From: Martinezella dioscoreae
Lineage (GTDB): Bacteria > Pseudomonadota > Alphaproteobacteria > Rhizobiales > Rhizobiaceae
Direction of reading: 5' to 3'
DNA: 64,000 nucleotides
Assembly: GCF_009176305.1 (NCBI RefSeq)
Contig: NZ_BLAJ01000003.1
Coordinates: 310,001-374,000 of the forward strand
Position 1 is the first letter of the stretch. Every line of letters starts with the position of its first letter. The translations under genes were made by a program, and so were the position numbers. Of this stretch, positions 52,366 to 62,726 are shown in pieces. The notes under the pieces are model-generated. The model saw nothing but the letters and a program-made list of their open reading frames with translations. It made no database searches and was not told the DNA's origin.

Positions 52366-53973
52366 TCACATCCTGAACAGACCGAAGCGTGTGTCTTCGA
52401 TCGGTGCGTTGAGTGCTGCTGAAAGCGACAGAGCCAGCACGTCGCGGCTCTTGCGCGGATCGATGATGCCATCGTCCCATAGGCGGGCCGAGGCGTAGAG
52501 CGGATGGCTCTGGGTTTCGAACATCTTGAGCGTCGGCGCCTTGAAGGCGGCCTCTTCTTCCGGCGTCCAAGGTTTGCCGGCACGCGCCAGCGCCTCGCCG
52601 CGTACGGTGGCGAGCACGCCTGCCGCCTGCTCTCCGCCCATGACGGATATGCGGCTGTTGGGCCAGGTCCAGAGAAAACGCGGCGAATAGGCCCGGCCGG
52701 CCATGCCATAATTGCCGGCGCCGAAGGAGCCGCCGATCAGCATGGTGATCTTCGGGACCTTGGTCGTCGCCACAGCCGTCACCAGCTTAGCGCCATTCTT
52801 CGCGATCCCTTCGGTCTCATATTTACGGCCGACCATGAAGCCGGTGATGTTCTGCAGGAAAACGAGCGGGATCTTGCGCTGCGAGCAAAGCTCGACGAAA
52901 TGCGCGCCCTTCAGCGCCGACTCCGAGAAGAGAACACCGTTGTTGGCGATGATGCCGACTGGAATGCCATGGATATGGGCAAAGCCGCAGACAAGCGTCG
53001 TGCCGTAGCGCCCCTTGAACTCATCAAGGCGGGAGCCATCCACCATGCGGGCGATGACCTCCCGCACGTCATAGGGCGTGCGCAGATCCGAGGGGACGAT
53101 GCCGAGAATATCCTCGGGATCGTAGAGCGGCGCCTCGGGCGTGCGACGCTCGACACTCTCGGGCTTGCGGCGATTGAGATTGGCGACCGCCTGCCGGGCG
53201 AGTGCGAGCGCATGGGCATCGTCCCGCGCCAGATGATCGGCAACACCGGAAAGGCGCGTATGGACATCGCCGCCGCCGAGGTCTTCGGCCGAGACCACCT
53301 CACCCGTCGCCGCCTTGACCAGCGGCGGACCGGCGAGAAAGATCGTTCCCTGTTTCTCGACGATGATGGTTTCGTCCGACATGGCAGGCACATAGGCGCC
53401 GCCCGCCGTGCAGGAGCCCATGACGACGGCGATCTGCGGAATGCCAGCCGCCGACATATTGGCCTGATTATAGAAGATGCGGCCGAAATGATCGCGATCC
53501 GGAAAGACCTCGTCCTGGTTCGGCAGATTGGCGCCACCGGAATCAACGAGATAGATGCAGGGGAGATTGTTTTCCGCCGCAATCTCCTGCGCGCGCAGAT
53601 GCTTCTTCACCGTGATCGGATAATAAGTGCCACCTTTGACGGTGGCATCATTGCAGACGATCATGCAATCGCGGCCGGAAACGCGGCCGATGCCGACGAT
53701 CAGGCCGGCGCCCGGCGCTTCGTTGCCATATAGTCCATGGGCTGCCGTCGTCCCGATCTCCAGAAACGGCGTGGCGGGATCGATCAGCCCGGCGACACGA
53801 TCGCGCGGCAGCATCTTGCCGCGGCCGACATGGCGCTCACGCGCCTGCGCGCCGCCGCCTTCCGCCGCCTGCGACGCCGCAGCCTCAGCGACGCCGATCG
53901 CCTCCAGCATGGCGGCGCGATTGTCGCGGAAGCGATCCGTATGCGTCGATATCTCTGATTTCAGGACGGTCAT
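52366..53973 (-). CDS. liuB: Methylcrotonyl-CoA carboxylase beta subunit
   Basis: 535 residues of carboxyltransferase family. [96 protein letters not shown] (acyl-CoA site) and [18 protein letters not shown]. Transfers CO2 from biotin to 3-methylcrotonyl-CoA. Upstream of RidA, liuD, liuE, liuC on the same strand. Confidence 0.96.
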   Translation of the reverse strand: MTVLKSEISTHTDRFRDNRAAMLEAIGVAEAAASQAAEGGGAQARERHVGRGKMLPRDRVAGLIDPATPFLEIGTTAAHGLYGNEAPGAGLIVGIGRVSGRDCMIVCNDATVKGGTYYPITVKKHLRAQEIAAENNLPCIYLVDSGGANLPNQDEVFPDRDHFGRIFYNQANMSAAGIPQIAVVMGSCTAGGAYVPAMSDETIIVEKQGTIFLAGPPLVKAATGEVVSAEDLGGGDVHTRLSGVADHLARDDAHALALARQAVANLNRRKPESVERRTPEAPLYDPEDILGIVPSDLRTPYDVREVIARMVDGSRLDEFKGRYGTTLVCGFAHIHGIPVGIIANNGVLFSESALKGAHFVELCSQRKIPLVFLQNITGFMVGRKYETEGIAKNGAKLVTAVATTKVPKITMLIGGSFGAGNYGMAGRAYSPRFLWTWPNSRISVMGGEQAAGVLATVRGEALARAGKPWTPEEEAAFKAPTLKMFETQSHPLYASARLWDDGIIDPRKSRDVLALSLSAALNAPIEDTRFGLFRM

Positions 53974-54033
53974 TGACTTGGCCTATTTGCTACCATATTT
54001 TGATACCACTTGTTTGCCATTGCGGAACAATCC

Positions 54034-54288
54034 ATGAATTCAAAGCAGCGGCAGACGCTGGAAGCCATTTTCAGCAACCCGGTGAAGGCCACGATCAAAT
54101 GGCAAGACATTGAGGCCCTGCTGGTGGCAATTGGCTGCGAGATGTCGGAAGGAAGCGGCTCGCGCGCTCGTTTTACGCAAAGCGGCCGAACATTGTTCAT
54201 CCATCGGCCACATCCGAAGCCTGATACGAAGCAATATGTGGTGCGCACGGTCAGGGAGTTTCTGACAGATTTGGGAATAAAGCCATGA
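54034..54288 (+). CDS. hicA: HicA mRNA interferase toxin
   Basis: 84 residues, dsRBD-like fold with WQDIEALLVAIGCEMSEGSGSRARF and LFIHRPHPKPDTKQYVVRTVREFL (catalytic His in IHRPHP). Degrades mRNA. Its stop overlaps hicB by 4 bp. Plus strand, against the liu genes on both sides. Confidence 0.93.
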   Translation: MNSKQRQTLEAIFSNPVKATIKWQDIEALLVAIGCEMSEGSGSRARFTQSGRTLFIHRPHPKPDTKQYVVRTVREFLTDLGIKP

Positions 54289-54644
54289 GATCTTACAAGG
54301 GATATACCGGTTCGGTGGAATTCGATGAGGACGACATGGTTTTTCATGGCAGAATCGTCGGCATCAGAGACATCGTGACTTTTGAAGCGGAAACGGCGCA
54401 AGAACTGGTGCAGGCCTTCCGCGACAGCGTCGATGACTACCTCGCATTTTGCGCGGAAAGATCGCAGGAACCCGATCGACCATTTTCGGGGAATCTTTCC
54501 CTGCGCATGACTCCGCGCCTGCATGAGCAGGTCGTTCGCGCCGCAGGAAACAAGGCTCAGTCCGTCAATCAATGGATCACCGATACGTTGACGGAAGCCG
54601 CCTCTCGAGATGCAGAGTCGGCTTCCATGGTTGTGAAGGCATAG
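54285..54644 (+). CDS. hicB: HicB antitoxin
   Basis: 119 residues. HicB partial RNase-H-like domain (YTGSVEFDEDDMVFHGRIVGIRDIVTFEAETAQELVQAFRDSVDDYLAFC) with a C-terminal ribbon-helix-helix-type DNA-binding domain (LSLRMTPRLHEQVVRAAGNKAQSVNQWITDTL). Neutralises HicA and represses the operon. Toxin first, antitoxin second, the usual HicAB order. Confidence 0.94.
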   Translation: MRSYKGYTGSVEFDEDDMVFHGRIVGIRDIVTFEAETAQELVQAFRDSVDDYLAFCAERSQEPDRPFSGNLSLRMTPRLHEQVVRAAGNKAQSVNQWITDTLTEAASRDAESASMVVKA

Positions 54645-54683
54645 GCACGCGTCTTTAAATTCGTTGATGTCTCGATCTCGCAG

Positions 54684-55847
54684 TCAGGCCGTTTCGCCAA
54701 ACAGCTCGCGGCCGATCAGCATGCGCCGGATTTCGGATGTGCCGGCACCGATCTCATAGAGCTTGGCGTCGCGCAGCAGCCGTCCAGCGGGATAATCATT
54801 GGTATAGCCGTTACCACCGAGCGCCTGGATGCATTCGAGCGCCAGCGCCGTCGCCTTTTCTGCGGAGTAGAGAATACAGCCGGCTGCATCCTTACGCGTC
54901 GTCTCGCCGCGATCGCAGGCGGCGGCCACGGCATAGACATAGGCGCGGCAGGCATTCATGGTGACATACATATCGGCCAGCTTGCCCTGCATCAGCTGGA
55001 ACTCGCCGATCGACTGGCCGAACTGCTTGCGCTCATGCATGTAAGGCAGCACCACATCCATGCAGGCCGCCATGATGCCGACGGGGCCACCGGAAAGGAC
55101 CACGCGCTCGTAATCGAGACCCGACATCAGTACGCGCACGCCGCCATCGATGTGACCGAGAACATTCTCCTCCGGAACCTCGCAATCGAGGAAGATCAGC
55201 TCCGAGGTGTTCGAGCCGCGCATACCGAGCTTGTCGAGCTTCTGGCCGACGGAGAAGCCGGGAAAGCCTTTTTCGACGAGGAAGGCGGTAATCCCGCGCG
55301 GGCCGGCATCCGGAGAGGTCTTGGCGTAGACGACGAGGACATCGGCATCCGGGCCATTGGTGATCCACATCTTGCTGCCGTTCAGCACATAGCGATGGCC
55401 GCGCTTTTCGGCATGCAGCTTCATGGAGACGACATCGGAGCCTGCACTCGGCTCCGACATGGCGAGAGCCCCCACATGCTCGCCGGATATCAGCTTCGGC
55501 AGGTAGCGCTCCTTCTGTGCCGCCGTGCCGTTGCGGTAGATCTGGTTGACGCAGAGGTTGGAATGAGCGCCGTAGCTCAGACCCACGGAAGCCGAAGCAC
55601 GGCTGATCTCTTCCATGGCAACCGTGTGGGCGAGATAGCCGAGGCCGGCGCCGCCATAGGCTTCGTCAACCGTGATCCCGAGTACGCCGAGATCGCCCAT
55701 CTCCCGCCACAGATGCATCGGGAAGCTGTTGTTGCGATCGATCTCGTCTGCAAAGGGTGCAATGCGATTGCTGGCAAAGCGGCGCACCTGCTCGCGCAGC
55801 GCATCGATGTCCTCGCCCAGCGCGAAGTTCAATCCCCCAGAAAACAT
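54684..55847 (-). CDS. liuA: Isovaleryl-CoA dehydrogenase
   Basis: 387 residues, acyl-CoA dehydrogenase. [17 protein letters not shown] (FAD/substrate), [56 protein letters not shown]. Catalytic Glu in the VDEAYGG-type/LIF-type region is not obvious by eye. ATG at 55847 after GAGGAG. First liu step, split from liuB by hicAB. Confidence 0.94.
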   Translation of the reverse strand: MFSGGLNFALGEDIDALREQVRRFASNRIAPFADEIDRNNSFPMHLWREMGDLGVLGITVDEAYGGAGLGYLAHTVAMEEISRASASVGLSYGAHSNLCVNQIYRNGTAAQKERYLPKLISGEHVGALAMSEPSAGSDVVSMKLHAEKRGHRYVLNGSKMWITNGPDADVLVVYAKTSPDAGPRGITAFLVEKGFPGFSVGQKLDKLGMRGSNTSELIFLDCEVPEENVLGHIDGGVRVLMSGLDYERVVLSGGPVGIMAACMDVVLPYMHERKQFGQSIGEFQLMQGKLADMYVTMNACRAYVYAVAAACDRGETTRKDAAGCILYSAEKATALALECIQALGGNGYTNDYPAGRLLRDAKLYEIGAGTSEIRRMLIGRELFGETA

Positions 55848-55932
55848 CCGGCTTCTCCTCCCGACCTCCCGAACGTCCAATCTCTTTGAACGTATGTCTC
55901 GTTATGCCTGCTTCAAGTTTCCGCCGCCGGCG

Positions 55933-58900
55933 TCATGCCGCATCTGCGGGTACATGCTGCGCCTCCCGCGGCATCTCATAGGCTTTCAGTCTGTCCGCTA
56001 TCCTCACCATGATCTTCCGGCGAGCCTCCTCCTTGACCGGGCCGAAGCCTCTTATCTCATCAAACAGCGAGAGAATGGCAAGGGCTTCTGTCTCGTTGTC
56101 GTGGCGCAGACTGGAAAGCACACGCCCGGCGATCTCTTCGTATTCGGCAATCAGGCGGCGTTCCATTTGCCGCTCCGCCATATAGCCGAAGGGATCGAAA
56201 GCGGTGCCTCGTAGCCGTTTCATTGGTGCAAGCATCCGCAACAGCGGCAGGATCCAGGCGCCGAACTCGCGCTTCCTTGGTCGGCCGTTCGGGTCCCTGC
56301 CGCCGAGGATGGGTGGGGCAAGATTGAGGGCCAGCTTGAAATCTCCCTCCATCTCCTCACGCAATTGTGCTTCGAAAGCCGGATCGGTGAGCAGCCGGGC
56401 AACCTCATATTCGTCCTTGTAGGCCAGGATCCGCGCATAAGTGACGGCGACGGCAAAGGGCACCTTGTCCGAAAGCCGCTCTTTCGTCGCCAGAGCATTG
56501 GCGTGGGCGACGAAAGCACCATAGCGCTCGGCAAGGGCCGCATCCTGATAGGCGGTCAGATGCGCCTTGCGATGCCTGATGAGATCATCGAGACTCATGT
56601 CAGCCAGCGTCTTGCCGGCATCGGGCGCGACCATCAGGGCATGCACGGCCTGCGGATCATGCGCGAGAAGCCGGCCCCAATGAAACGCGGAGAGGCTCGC
56701 CTTGACGGCGACGCCGTTGAGCTCGATCGCCTTTTCGATCGCCTCCAACGACAACGGCAGCAGACCGCGCTGCCAGGCAAAGCCGGTTAGCAGGATATTG
56801 GTCGAGATCGCATCGCCGGTGACCTCGGTCGCGACCTGACCGAAATCGAGGAAGACGGACTTATCGCTGACGGTCTTTGCAATCGTATGCTGGATCGAAC
56901 CGGTCCTGAAGTCGAAATCGCGGTTGCGAACGAAATCGGCGACCGGCATGAGCCCGGTGTTGACGATGGCGGTCGTACGCGTCGTTGAGCAGAGCGTGAC
57001 CGCATCCTTGGAGGCCCCAACCACTTCGTCCGCCGACAACAGCAAGTCCGCGCCGCCATTGACGATGCGCGAGGACGTGACGTCTGCCTGGTTGAGACCG
57101 ATACGCAGATGGCTCATGACGGCGCCGCCCTTCTGGGCGAGGCCTGCCATGTCAAGGATCATCGGCACCTTGCCATCGAGATGCGCGGCCATGCCAAGGA
57201 TGGCGCCGATGGTCAGGATGCCCGTGCCGCCGACGCCGGCTATCGCGATGTTCCAGGGACGATCGGCGATGGCAGGGATTTCCGGCATCGGCACGTCGAT
57301 GTCGGCGTGGCCCAGTGCCTTCCGCTTGCGGCGCTTGCCGCCATGAACCGTGACGAAGGACGGACAAAAGCCTTTGACGCAGGAGAAATCCTTGTTGCAG
57401 CTCGATTGGTTGATCTGGCGCTTGCGGCCGAATTCCGTTTCCAGCGGCTCGACGGAGATGCAGTTCGACTGTACCGAGCAATCACCGCATCCCTCGCAGA
57501 CAGCCTTGTTAATGAAGACGCGCTTGGCCGGATCTTCCATCAGGCCGCGGCTGCGGCGACGGCGCTTCTCGGCGGCGCAGGTCTGGACGTAGACGATCGC
57601 CGAACAACCTGCCGTCTCGCGCAGCGTCAGCATCACCTGATCGATGTGGTCGCGATGCAGGACTTTGACGCCGGGCGCCAGCTCCGAAGCGCGATAGGCA
57701 TCGGGATTGTCCGACAGCAGATAGATCGGCTTGACGCCCTCGTCATGCAGCTGCTTGGTGACCAGCTGCGGCGTCAGGTAGCCATCGATCGGCTGCCCGC
57801 CTGTCATGGCGACGGCATCATTATAAAGCAGCTTGTAGGTGACGTTGACCTTGGAGGCGACGGACTGGCGGACGGCAAGAATGCCGGAGTGGAAATAGGT
57901 GCCGTCACCGAGATTGACGAACATATGCTTTTCGTCGGTGTAACGCGCAATCGCCGTCCACGGCACGCCTTCACCGCCCATCTGGGTGAAGGTCTCGGTG
58001 TTGCGGTCCATCCAGGTGGCCATGTAATGGCAGCCGATGCCGGCGATGGCGCGGCTGCCTTCGGGAACGCGGGTGGAGGTATTGTGCGGACAGCCCGAGC
58101 AGAAGAACGGCGTACGGTTCAGTGGCGCCACATGGCTGCGGCTGATCTGGCCGCGCTCGGCAAGATAGGCAAGCTTGGCGGCAATGCGATCATGCAGGCC
58201 CTGATCGAGATCGAGCTTGACGATGCGTCCGGCGATGGCTCTCGCAACCGCGCCGACGGTCAGCGCCGAAGACAGGCTGAGATAGGGTTTGTCATGCTCG
58301 TCGAACTTGCCGACGATGCGCGGGCGCACATCGGCGCGCCAGTTGAAGAGCTGCTGTTTGATCTGGTTTTCGATGATTTCGCGACGCTCCTCGACGACAA
58401 GAACTTCGTCCAGCCCTTCCGAGAAATGGCGCACGGCCTCCGGCTCCAACGGCCAGGGCATGCGCACCTTCAAGATACGCAGGCCGATATCGGCCATTTC
58501 CCGCGGGCCGATCTCCAGCTCGCGCAACGCCTGCAGCACATCCTCATAGGCCTTGCCGGAGGAGATGATGCCGAAGCGGGCATTGGGAACATCATGGGTG
58601 ATTTCGTCGACGCGATTGGCTCGGGCGAAAGCGATGGCCGCATAGGCCTTGTAATTCTGCAGGCGATCGTCCTGCACCAGCGGCGGATCGGGCCAGCGCA
58701 GGTTGAGGCCGCCGGGAGGCAGCTCGAAATCCGTCGGCAAGACGAACTGCCGCTTTTCTCCTGATAGATCGACGGCCGCCGTCGTCTCGACGGTATCGGC
58801 AATGAATTTCATGCCGACCCAGCAGCCGGAATAACGCGACATGGCGATGCCGAGCAGGCCGTATTCGAGGAATTCGTGGATCGAAGAAGGATAGATGACC

Positions 58901-59406
58901 GGCATGACCGCCGACATGAATTCATGGTCGGTCTGGTGCGGAATGGTCGAGGATTTGGCGGAATGATCGTCGCCGGCAAAACAGAGGACCCCACCATGCC
59001 TGGAGGTACCGGCAGCATTGCCATGCTTCAGCACGTCACCGGAGCGGTCAACGCCGGGGCCTTTGCCGTACCAGATGCCGAGCACGCCGTCCTTGCGGGC
59101 GCCGGGAGAAAGGCCGACCTGCTGCGAGCCCCAGACCGCCGTGGCTGCAAGGTCTTCATTGATTCCGGGCTGGAAGGTGACGTCATGCGCGTCGAGGTAA
59201 GTCCGGGCCTTCAGAAGCTGCTGGTCGTAGCCGCCGAGGGGCGAGCCGCGATAGCCTGAAATGAACGTTGCCGTATTGAGTCCTGCGGCGCGATCACGCC
59301 GCATCTGCGTCATGGGCAGCCGCACCAGCGCCTGCAGGCCGGTCATGAAAACGCGGCCATCCTCAGCGGTATATTTGTCGTCTAGCGAAACGCCGGTAGC
59401 AAGCAT
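55933..59406 (-). CDS. Fused indolepyruvate ferredoxin oxidoreductase
   Basis: 1157 residues: thiamine-PP alpha part (GYRGSPLGGYDQQL, GKGPGVDRSGDVLKHGNAAGTS), central TPP part (GIGCHYMATWMDRNTETFTQMGGEGVPW, GDGTYFHSG), ferredoxin-like Cys cluster (VCEGCGDCSVQSNC), and gamma domain (GVGGTGILTIGAILG). Oxidatively decarboxylates indolepyruvate-type 2-oxo acids from aromatic amino acids. All three subunits fused. Stop lies 85 bp before liuA. Confidence 0.94.
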   Translation of the reverse strand: MLATGVSLDDKYTAEDGRVFMTGLQALVRLPMTQMRRDRAAGLNTATFISGYRGSPLGGYDQQLLKARTYLDAHDVTFQPGINEDLAATAVWGSQQVGLSPGARKDGVLGIWYGKGPGVDRSGDVLKHGNAAGTSRHGGVLCFAGDDHSAKSSTIPHQTDHEFMSAVMPVIYPSSIHEFLEYGLLGIAMSRYSGCWVGMKFIADTVETTAAVDLSGEKRQFVLPTDFELPPGGLNLRWPDPPLVQDDRLQNYKAYAAIAFARANRVDEITHDVPNARFGIISSGKAYEDVLQALRELEIGPREMADIGLRILKVRMPWPLEPEAVRHFSEGLDEVLVVEERREIIENQIKQQLFNWRADVRPRIVGKFDEHDKPYLSLSSALTVGAVARAIAGRIVKLDLDQGLHDRIAAKLAYLAERGQISRSHVAPLNRTPFFCSGCPHNTSTRVPEGSRAIAGIGCHYMATWMDRNTETFTQMGGEGVPWTAIARYTDEKHMFVNLGDGTYFHSGILAVRQSVASKVNVTYKLLYNDAVAMTGGQPIDGYLTPQLVTKQLHDEGVKPIYLLSDNPDAYRASELAPGVKVLHRDHIDQVMLTLRETAGCSAIVYVQTCAAEKRRRRSRGLMEDPAKRVFINKAVCEGCGDCSVQSNCISVEPLETEFGRKRQINQSSCNKDFSCVKGFCPSFVTVHGGKRRKRKALGHADIDVPMPEIPAIADRPWNIAIAGVGGTGILTIGAILGMAAHLDGKVPMILDMAGLAQKGGAVMSHLRIGLNQADVTSSRIVNGGADLLLSADEVVGASKDAVTLCSTTRTTAIVNTGLMPVADFVRNRDFDFRTGSIQHTIAKTVSDKSVFLDFGQVATEVTGDAISTNILLTGFAWQRGLLPLSLEAIEKAIELNGVAVKASLSAFHWGRLLAHDPQAVHALMVAPDAGKTLADMSLDDLIRHRKAHLTAYQDAALAERYGAFVAHANALATKERLSDKVPFAVAVTYARILAYKDEYEVARLLTDPAFEAQLREEMEGDFKLALNLAPPILGGRDPNGRPRKREFGAWILPLLRMLAPMKRLRGTAFDPFGYMAERQMERRLIAEYEEIAGRVLSSLRHDNETEALAILSLFDEIRGFGPVKEEARRKIMVRIADRLKAYEMPREAQHVPADAA

Positions 59407-59710
59407 CTGCTCTCCTCCCGAGATCGCAGTTACCGATTGCCCATGTACCTTTCACCGGATGCCTCCTACCGCATCCGACGAAAGCCATAACCGAACGGTA
59501 ACATGCAGCGACGCTAATTTCTGAACGAAGGCTAGGCCTCGGCAGCATGATTTGCAAAGATTTAGACGGGCTGGCGGATATTTTCGTGCTTGCTCGGCGC
59601 TGGCCATCCGCCATCCATCACGAGCTTTCATCGCAGATATCAGCGGCAGGGTCTTTTACTCGCCCAAGCTGCCCAATAAGGTCGCGCCGACTCGAATCTG
59701 GGAGACCCAT
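59407..59710. other. 304-bp divergent intergenic region
   Basis: Lies between the oxidoreductase and the GST. It has GGAGGAG for the minus-strand gene and GGGAGACC before the GST ATG. I see no gene, hairpin terminator or clear repeat; promoters for both genes must lie here. Confidence 0.5.
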
Positions 59711-60370
59711 ATGCTGACGATCTACGGTGTCTATCGCTCGCGCGCCTCGCGCAATTACTGGATGGCGGAGGAGCTCGGCATTGAGTTCAAATCCGTGCCT
59801 GTCATCCAGGCCAGCCGGCTTGCCAATCCGCTCGCTGCCGACGCGCCAATCAACACGATGTCGCCGGAGTTTCTGGCGGTCAATCCGATGGGCATGATCC
59901 CCTACATCAAGGATGGCGATCTCGCGATGCATGAGTCGCTCGCCATCAACCTCTATCTCGCGCGCAAATATGGCGGCCCGCTGGCCGGCAAGACGGTAGA
60001 GGAAGAAGGACTGATGTCTATGTGGACGATGTGGGCGGCGACGGAAGTCGAACCCTATAGCGTCGCGCTCGTGCGCATCTATGACAACGCGCAGGAAAAT
60101 AGCGATGCAGGCAAGGCCGGGATCGCAGTCGCCTGCCGCTCGCTGAAGAAACCGCTCGACGTGCTCGAAAAGCACCTGCAAAACCAGGACTATCTCGTCG
60201 GCAATCGCTTTACCGCCGCCGACCTCAACCTGGCCGAAGTGCTGCGCTATGCCCAAACCGAGCAGGACTTGTTCGACGCTCGCCCGAGGATGAAGGCCTG
60301 GATCGAGCGCTGCCAGTCGCGCGATGCCTACAAGGCCATGCAGGCGACCCGCGGCAAGGAGCCGGTCTGA
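59711..60370 (+). CDS. Glutathione S-transferase
   Basis: 219 residues. Thioredoxin-like N-domain ([66 protein letters not shown], with the cis-Pro and ES motif) and helical C-domain ([17 protein letters not shown]). Catalytic Ser in SRASRN by position. Divergent from the oxidoreductase, convergent with the LysR gene, 2 bp apart. Confidence 0.9.
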   Translation: MLTIYGVYRSRASRNYWMAEELGIEFKSVPVIQASRLANPLAADAPINTMSPEFLAVNPMGMIPYIKDGDLAMHESLAINLYLARKYGGPLAGKTVEEEGLMSMWTMWAATEVEPYSVALVRIYDNAQENSDAGKAGIAVACRSLKKPLDVLEKHLQNQDYLVGNRFTAADLNLAEVLRYAQTEQDLFDARPRMKAWIERCQSRDAYKAMQATRGKEPV

Positions 60371-60372
60371 CA

Positions 60373-61269
60373 TTATTGGAAGAGACGCATGCTCTCTTCC
60401 ATTTCCTCACGGATCCAGGCCTTGAAGGCGGTGACCTTCTTCGGCTCCCGCACGCCTTCGGCGGTGACGAAATAATGGCCGAAACCGGTTTTGGCGCGGA
60501 TGCCGAAGGGATCGACGAGGCATTTCTGCTGGAGGGCATAGGCCGCCAGCGTCTGCCAGGCGAGCATCACCCCTTGCCCCGCTATGGCCGCATCCAGACA
60601 GAGCGATGCGTCGTTGAAGATGTGACGCTCTTCCATGCAATGGCCCGGGAGCCCGGCCTCGCGCAACCACACCTCCCAGCCGAACATCGCATGTCCGTCG
60701 ATGACGGCGGGGACTTTCAGTATATCGACAGGCTCCTGAAGCGTCGCGGCAATCTGCGGCGTAACGACCGGGAACACCTCCTGGGCCAGCAGCAGCTCGG
60801 CCTTGACGCCGGGCCATTGCCCATTGCCGACCCGAATGCCAATATCGACATCAGACGTCGCCGGGTTGATCAGCCGTGTTGTGGCATCGATGCGCAGGCG
60901 GATATCCGGATGGCGGCCGGCGAAGCGGTCCAGCCGATAGACTAGCCAGCGGGCCGCAAAAACCGGTGCCACCGAAATGGTGAGGATATTCTCATCCTTG
61001 TGCTGCACAAGCGCAATTGCCGCCGAAAGCGCCTGAAATCCCTCGCCCAACCTTGCCAGCACCGCCAGTCCCGATGCCGTCACCGTCATCCCGTTAGGCG
61101 TCCGCTCGAACAGCGGCCGACCGAGTTGCGCCTCGGCCTTGATGACCTGCTGGCTGACCGCACCGACCGTCACGCCGAGTTCATCGGCCGCTGCCTGCAG
61201 CGAACCGAGGCGCCCGACCGCCTCCAGCGCGCGCAAGCCATTCAAATGAACGTTGTTGAGGTTTTTCAT
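60373..61269 (-). CDS. LysR-family regulator (GcvA-like)
   Basis: 298 residues. N-terminal HTH (LNGLRALEAVGRLGSLQAAADELGVTVGAVSQQVIKAEAQLGRPLFERTPNGM) and a periplasmic-binding-like C-domain (LTISVAPVFAARWLVYRLDRFAGRHPDIRLRIDATTR, then SDVDIGIRVGNGQWPGV). Target unknown; GST 2 bp away is convergent and unlikely to be the target from this promoter. Confidence 0.92.
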   Translation of the reverse strand: MKNLNNVHLNGLRALEAVGRLGSLQAAADELGVTVGAVSQQVIKAEAQLGRPLFERTPNGMTVTASGLAVLARLGEGFQALSAAIALVQHKDENILTISVAPVFAARWLVYRLDRFAGRHPDIRLRIDATTRLINPATSDVDIGIRVGNGQWPGVKAELLLAQEVFPVVTPQIAATLQEPVDILKVPAVIDGHAMFGWEVWLREAGLPGHCMEERHIFNDASLCLDAAIAGQGVMLAWQTLAAYALQQKCLVDPFGIRAKTGFGHYFVTAEGVREPKKVTAFKAWIREEMEESMRLFQ

Positions 61270-61419
61270 TATAGAATATCTATATCAGCATCCCCGCATT
61301 CTCAATTGCATCGAGCGCATATTCGCGCGATTATTGCACCATGAAATTGAAGACCGTCGCCGCTCGCTCGGCTGATGCCCTCACGGTTGCATCGATGCGA
61401 GCATCCAAGGAGGCATGCC

Positions 61420-61605
61420 ATGTCGATCTTGAAGCTTTTCTTCAATCATCTTCTCGAAGAGGATCGCAAATCGGATAGCGATCCGTTGCAGCATCCCATG
61501 CTTGCGGCCATGTCGCTGGAAGAATTGGCCGATCTGCCGCTGATGCCGGAAAACCTGGGGCGGCCTATGGACAAGCGGACCATTCAGCCGGAAGAATGCG
61601 CATAA
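61420..61605 (+). CDS. Small unknown protein
   Basis: 61 residues (MSILKLFFNHLLEEDRKSDSD...), acidic, no signal peptide or membrane segment. ATG follows AAGGAGGCATGCC with AAGGAGG well placed, so it is likely real. Ends 28 bp before the YjbR-like gene on the same strand. Function unknown. Confidence 0.55.
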   Translation: MSILKLFFNHLLEEDRKSDSDPLQHPMLAAMSLEELADLPLMPENLGRPMDKRTIQPEECA

Positions 61606-61616
61606 GAGAGTTAATC

Positions 61617-61637
61617 ATGGCACTCACACGCGCATGA
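61617..61637 (+). other. Six-codon ORF coupled to yjbR
   Basis: MALTRA, with AGAGAG upstream (61605-61610). Its TGA overlaps the ATG of the YjbR-like gene (ATGA). That gene has no Shine-Dalgarno of its own, so this mini-ORF may bring ribosomes to it. Could be chance. Confidence 0.25.
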
Positions 61638-61990
61638 CATCGAACCTAGGCATGGACGCCATAGCAGAACGATTGCAGCGGCTGGTGGCGCAAGCCAGGC
61701 TGCTCGAGGTCGAGCCTGGCCTTCATTATGGACTGCCGGCCTTCAAAGTCGGCGGCAAGGCGTTTGTGACCGTCAAGAACAACGAGACCATCGTGCTGTC
61801 GCTGCCGGTCGACCGCAAGGAACAGCTGATGGAAATGGCACCGAAGATCTATTTCCAGACGGATCACTACGTCGGCTGGCCATCCCTGCCGCTGCGCATC
61901 GCCGCGATCGGCGACGAGGAACTGGAGCTGCGCTTAGTCGAGGCGTGGCGATACCGCGCCCCGAAAAAACTTCTGGCAATGTTCGGCTGA
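61634..61990 (+). CDS. YjbR/MmcQ-family protein
   Basis: 118 residues: LLEVEPGLHYGLPAFKVGGKAFVTVKNNETIVLSLPVDRKEQLMEM, then YFQTDHYVGWPSLPLRIAAIGDEELELRLVEAWRYRAPKKLL. YjbR/CyaY-like fold, DNA-binding by homology to MmcQ; role unresolved. ATG has no clear Shine-Dalgarno. 4 bp from the convergent GST stop. Confidence 0.87.
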   Translation: MTSNLGMDAIAERLQRLVAQARLLEVEPGLHYGLPAFKVGGKAFVTVKNNETIVLSLPVDRKEQLMEMAPKIYFQTDHYVGWPSLPLRIAAIGDEELELRLVEAWRYRAPKKLLAMFG

Positions 61991-61994
61991 TCGA

Positions 61995-62615
61995 TCAGCC
62001 CTGTTCGACGGCAAGGGCCTTCTGAACGGCCGGGCGCTCGAGCATACGCTGATAATGCGCGCTAACCTTGGGGAACTGCTTGATATCGACATTGTCTCCC
62101 GGCAGCCACTTCTCCATGGTGAAGAGATAGCCGTCTGCGACGGTATATTGCTCGCCCATCACCCAGGGACCCTTCAGCATCTTATCCTCGATCAAAGCGA
62201 AGCTTTCGGTCATGGTCTGCGGCACCTTGGCCTTCATCGTCTCGATGGCTGCCGCATCGTCGGTCCAGCGGTAGCCGCGTCCCTTGTGCGAATGGTTCAC
62301 ATGAACGGTGGAGACGATGTAACTGTTGAAGGACTGCATCTGCGCGAATTCGAAGGGGTCGTCGAGCGGTGCCAGCTTCGCGGCCGGTGCGATCTGGGCG
62401 AGATAGGCCATGATCGCGATATTCTCGGTGAGGACGCCGCGATCGGTCACCAGCGCCGGAACGCGACCTTTCGGATTGATGGCCAGATAATCCGGCTGGC
62501 GCTGATCGCCGTTGGCGAGGTTGAGGCGTCGGGGCTCGTAGGCAAGGCCGGATTCTTCCAGGGCGATGAGACTGGCGAGCGCGCAGCTTCCGGGCGCATA
62601 ATAGAATGTCAGCAT
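61995..62615 (-). CDS. Glutathione S-transferase, beta-like
   Basis: 206 residues from ATG 62615 after TTGAGGAAC. YYAPGSCALASLIALEESGLAYEPRRLNL carries Cys11, then NPKGRVPALVTDRGVLTENIAIMAYLAQIAP and YTVADGYLFTMEKW. Likely cytosolic GST. The third GST in the window and not closely alike the others. Confidence 0.91.
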   Translation of the reverse strand: MLTFYYAPGSCALASLIALEESGLAYEPRRLNLANGDQRQPDYLAINPKGRVPALVTDRGVLTENIAIMAYLAQIAPAAKLAPLDDPFEFAQMQSFNSYIVSTVHVNHSHKGRGYRWTDDAAAIETMKAKVPQTMTESFALIEDKMLKGPWVMGEQYTVADGYLFTMEKWLPGDNVDIKQFPKVSAHYQRMLERPAVQKALAVEQG

Positions 62616-62726
62616 GTTCCGTTCCTCAATTGAATTCTGCAAGGAAGCTAAAACGAACCCGGCCGATACGGAAGTGGCTGATGCTGATGGGCGCCACAAA
62701 AGGTTTTGATCGATTAAGCCGATATC

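Noticed and set aside
57109..58764. 551-codon plus-strand frame inside the indolepyruvate oxidoreductase gene
   Set aside because: Antisense shadow of conserved TPP and Cys-cluster motifs; composition is Arg/Ala/His-rich and matches no family.
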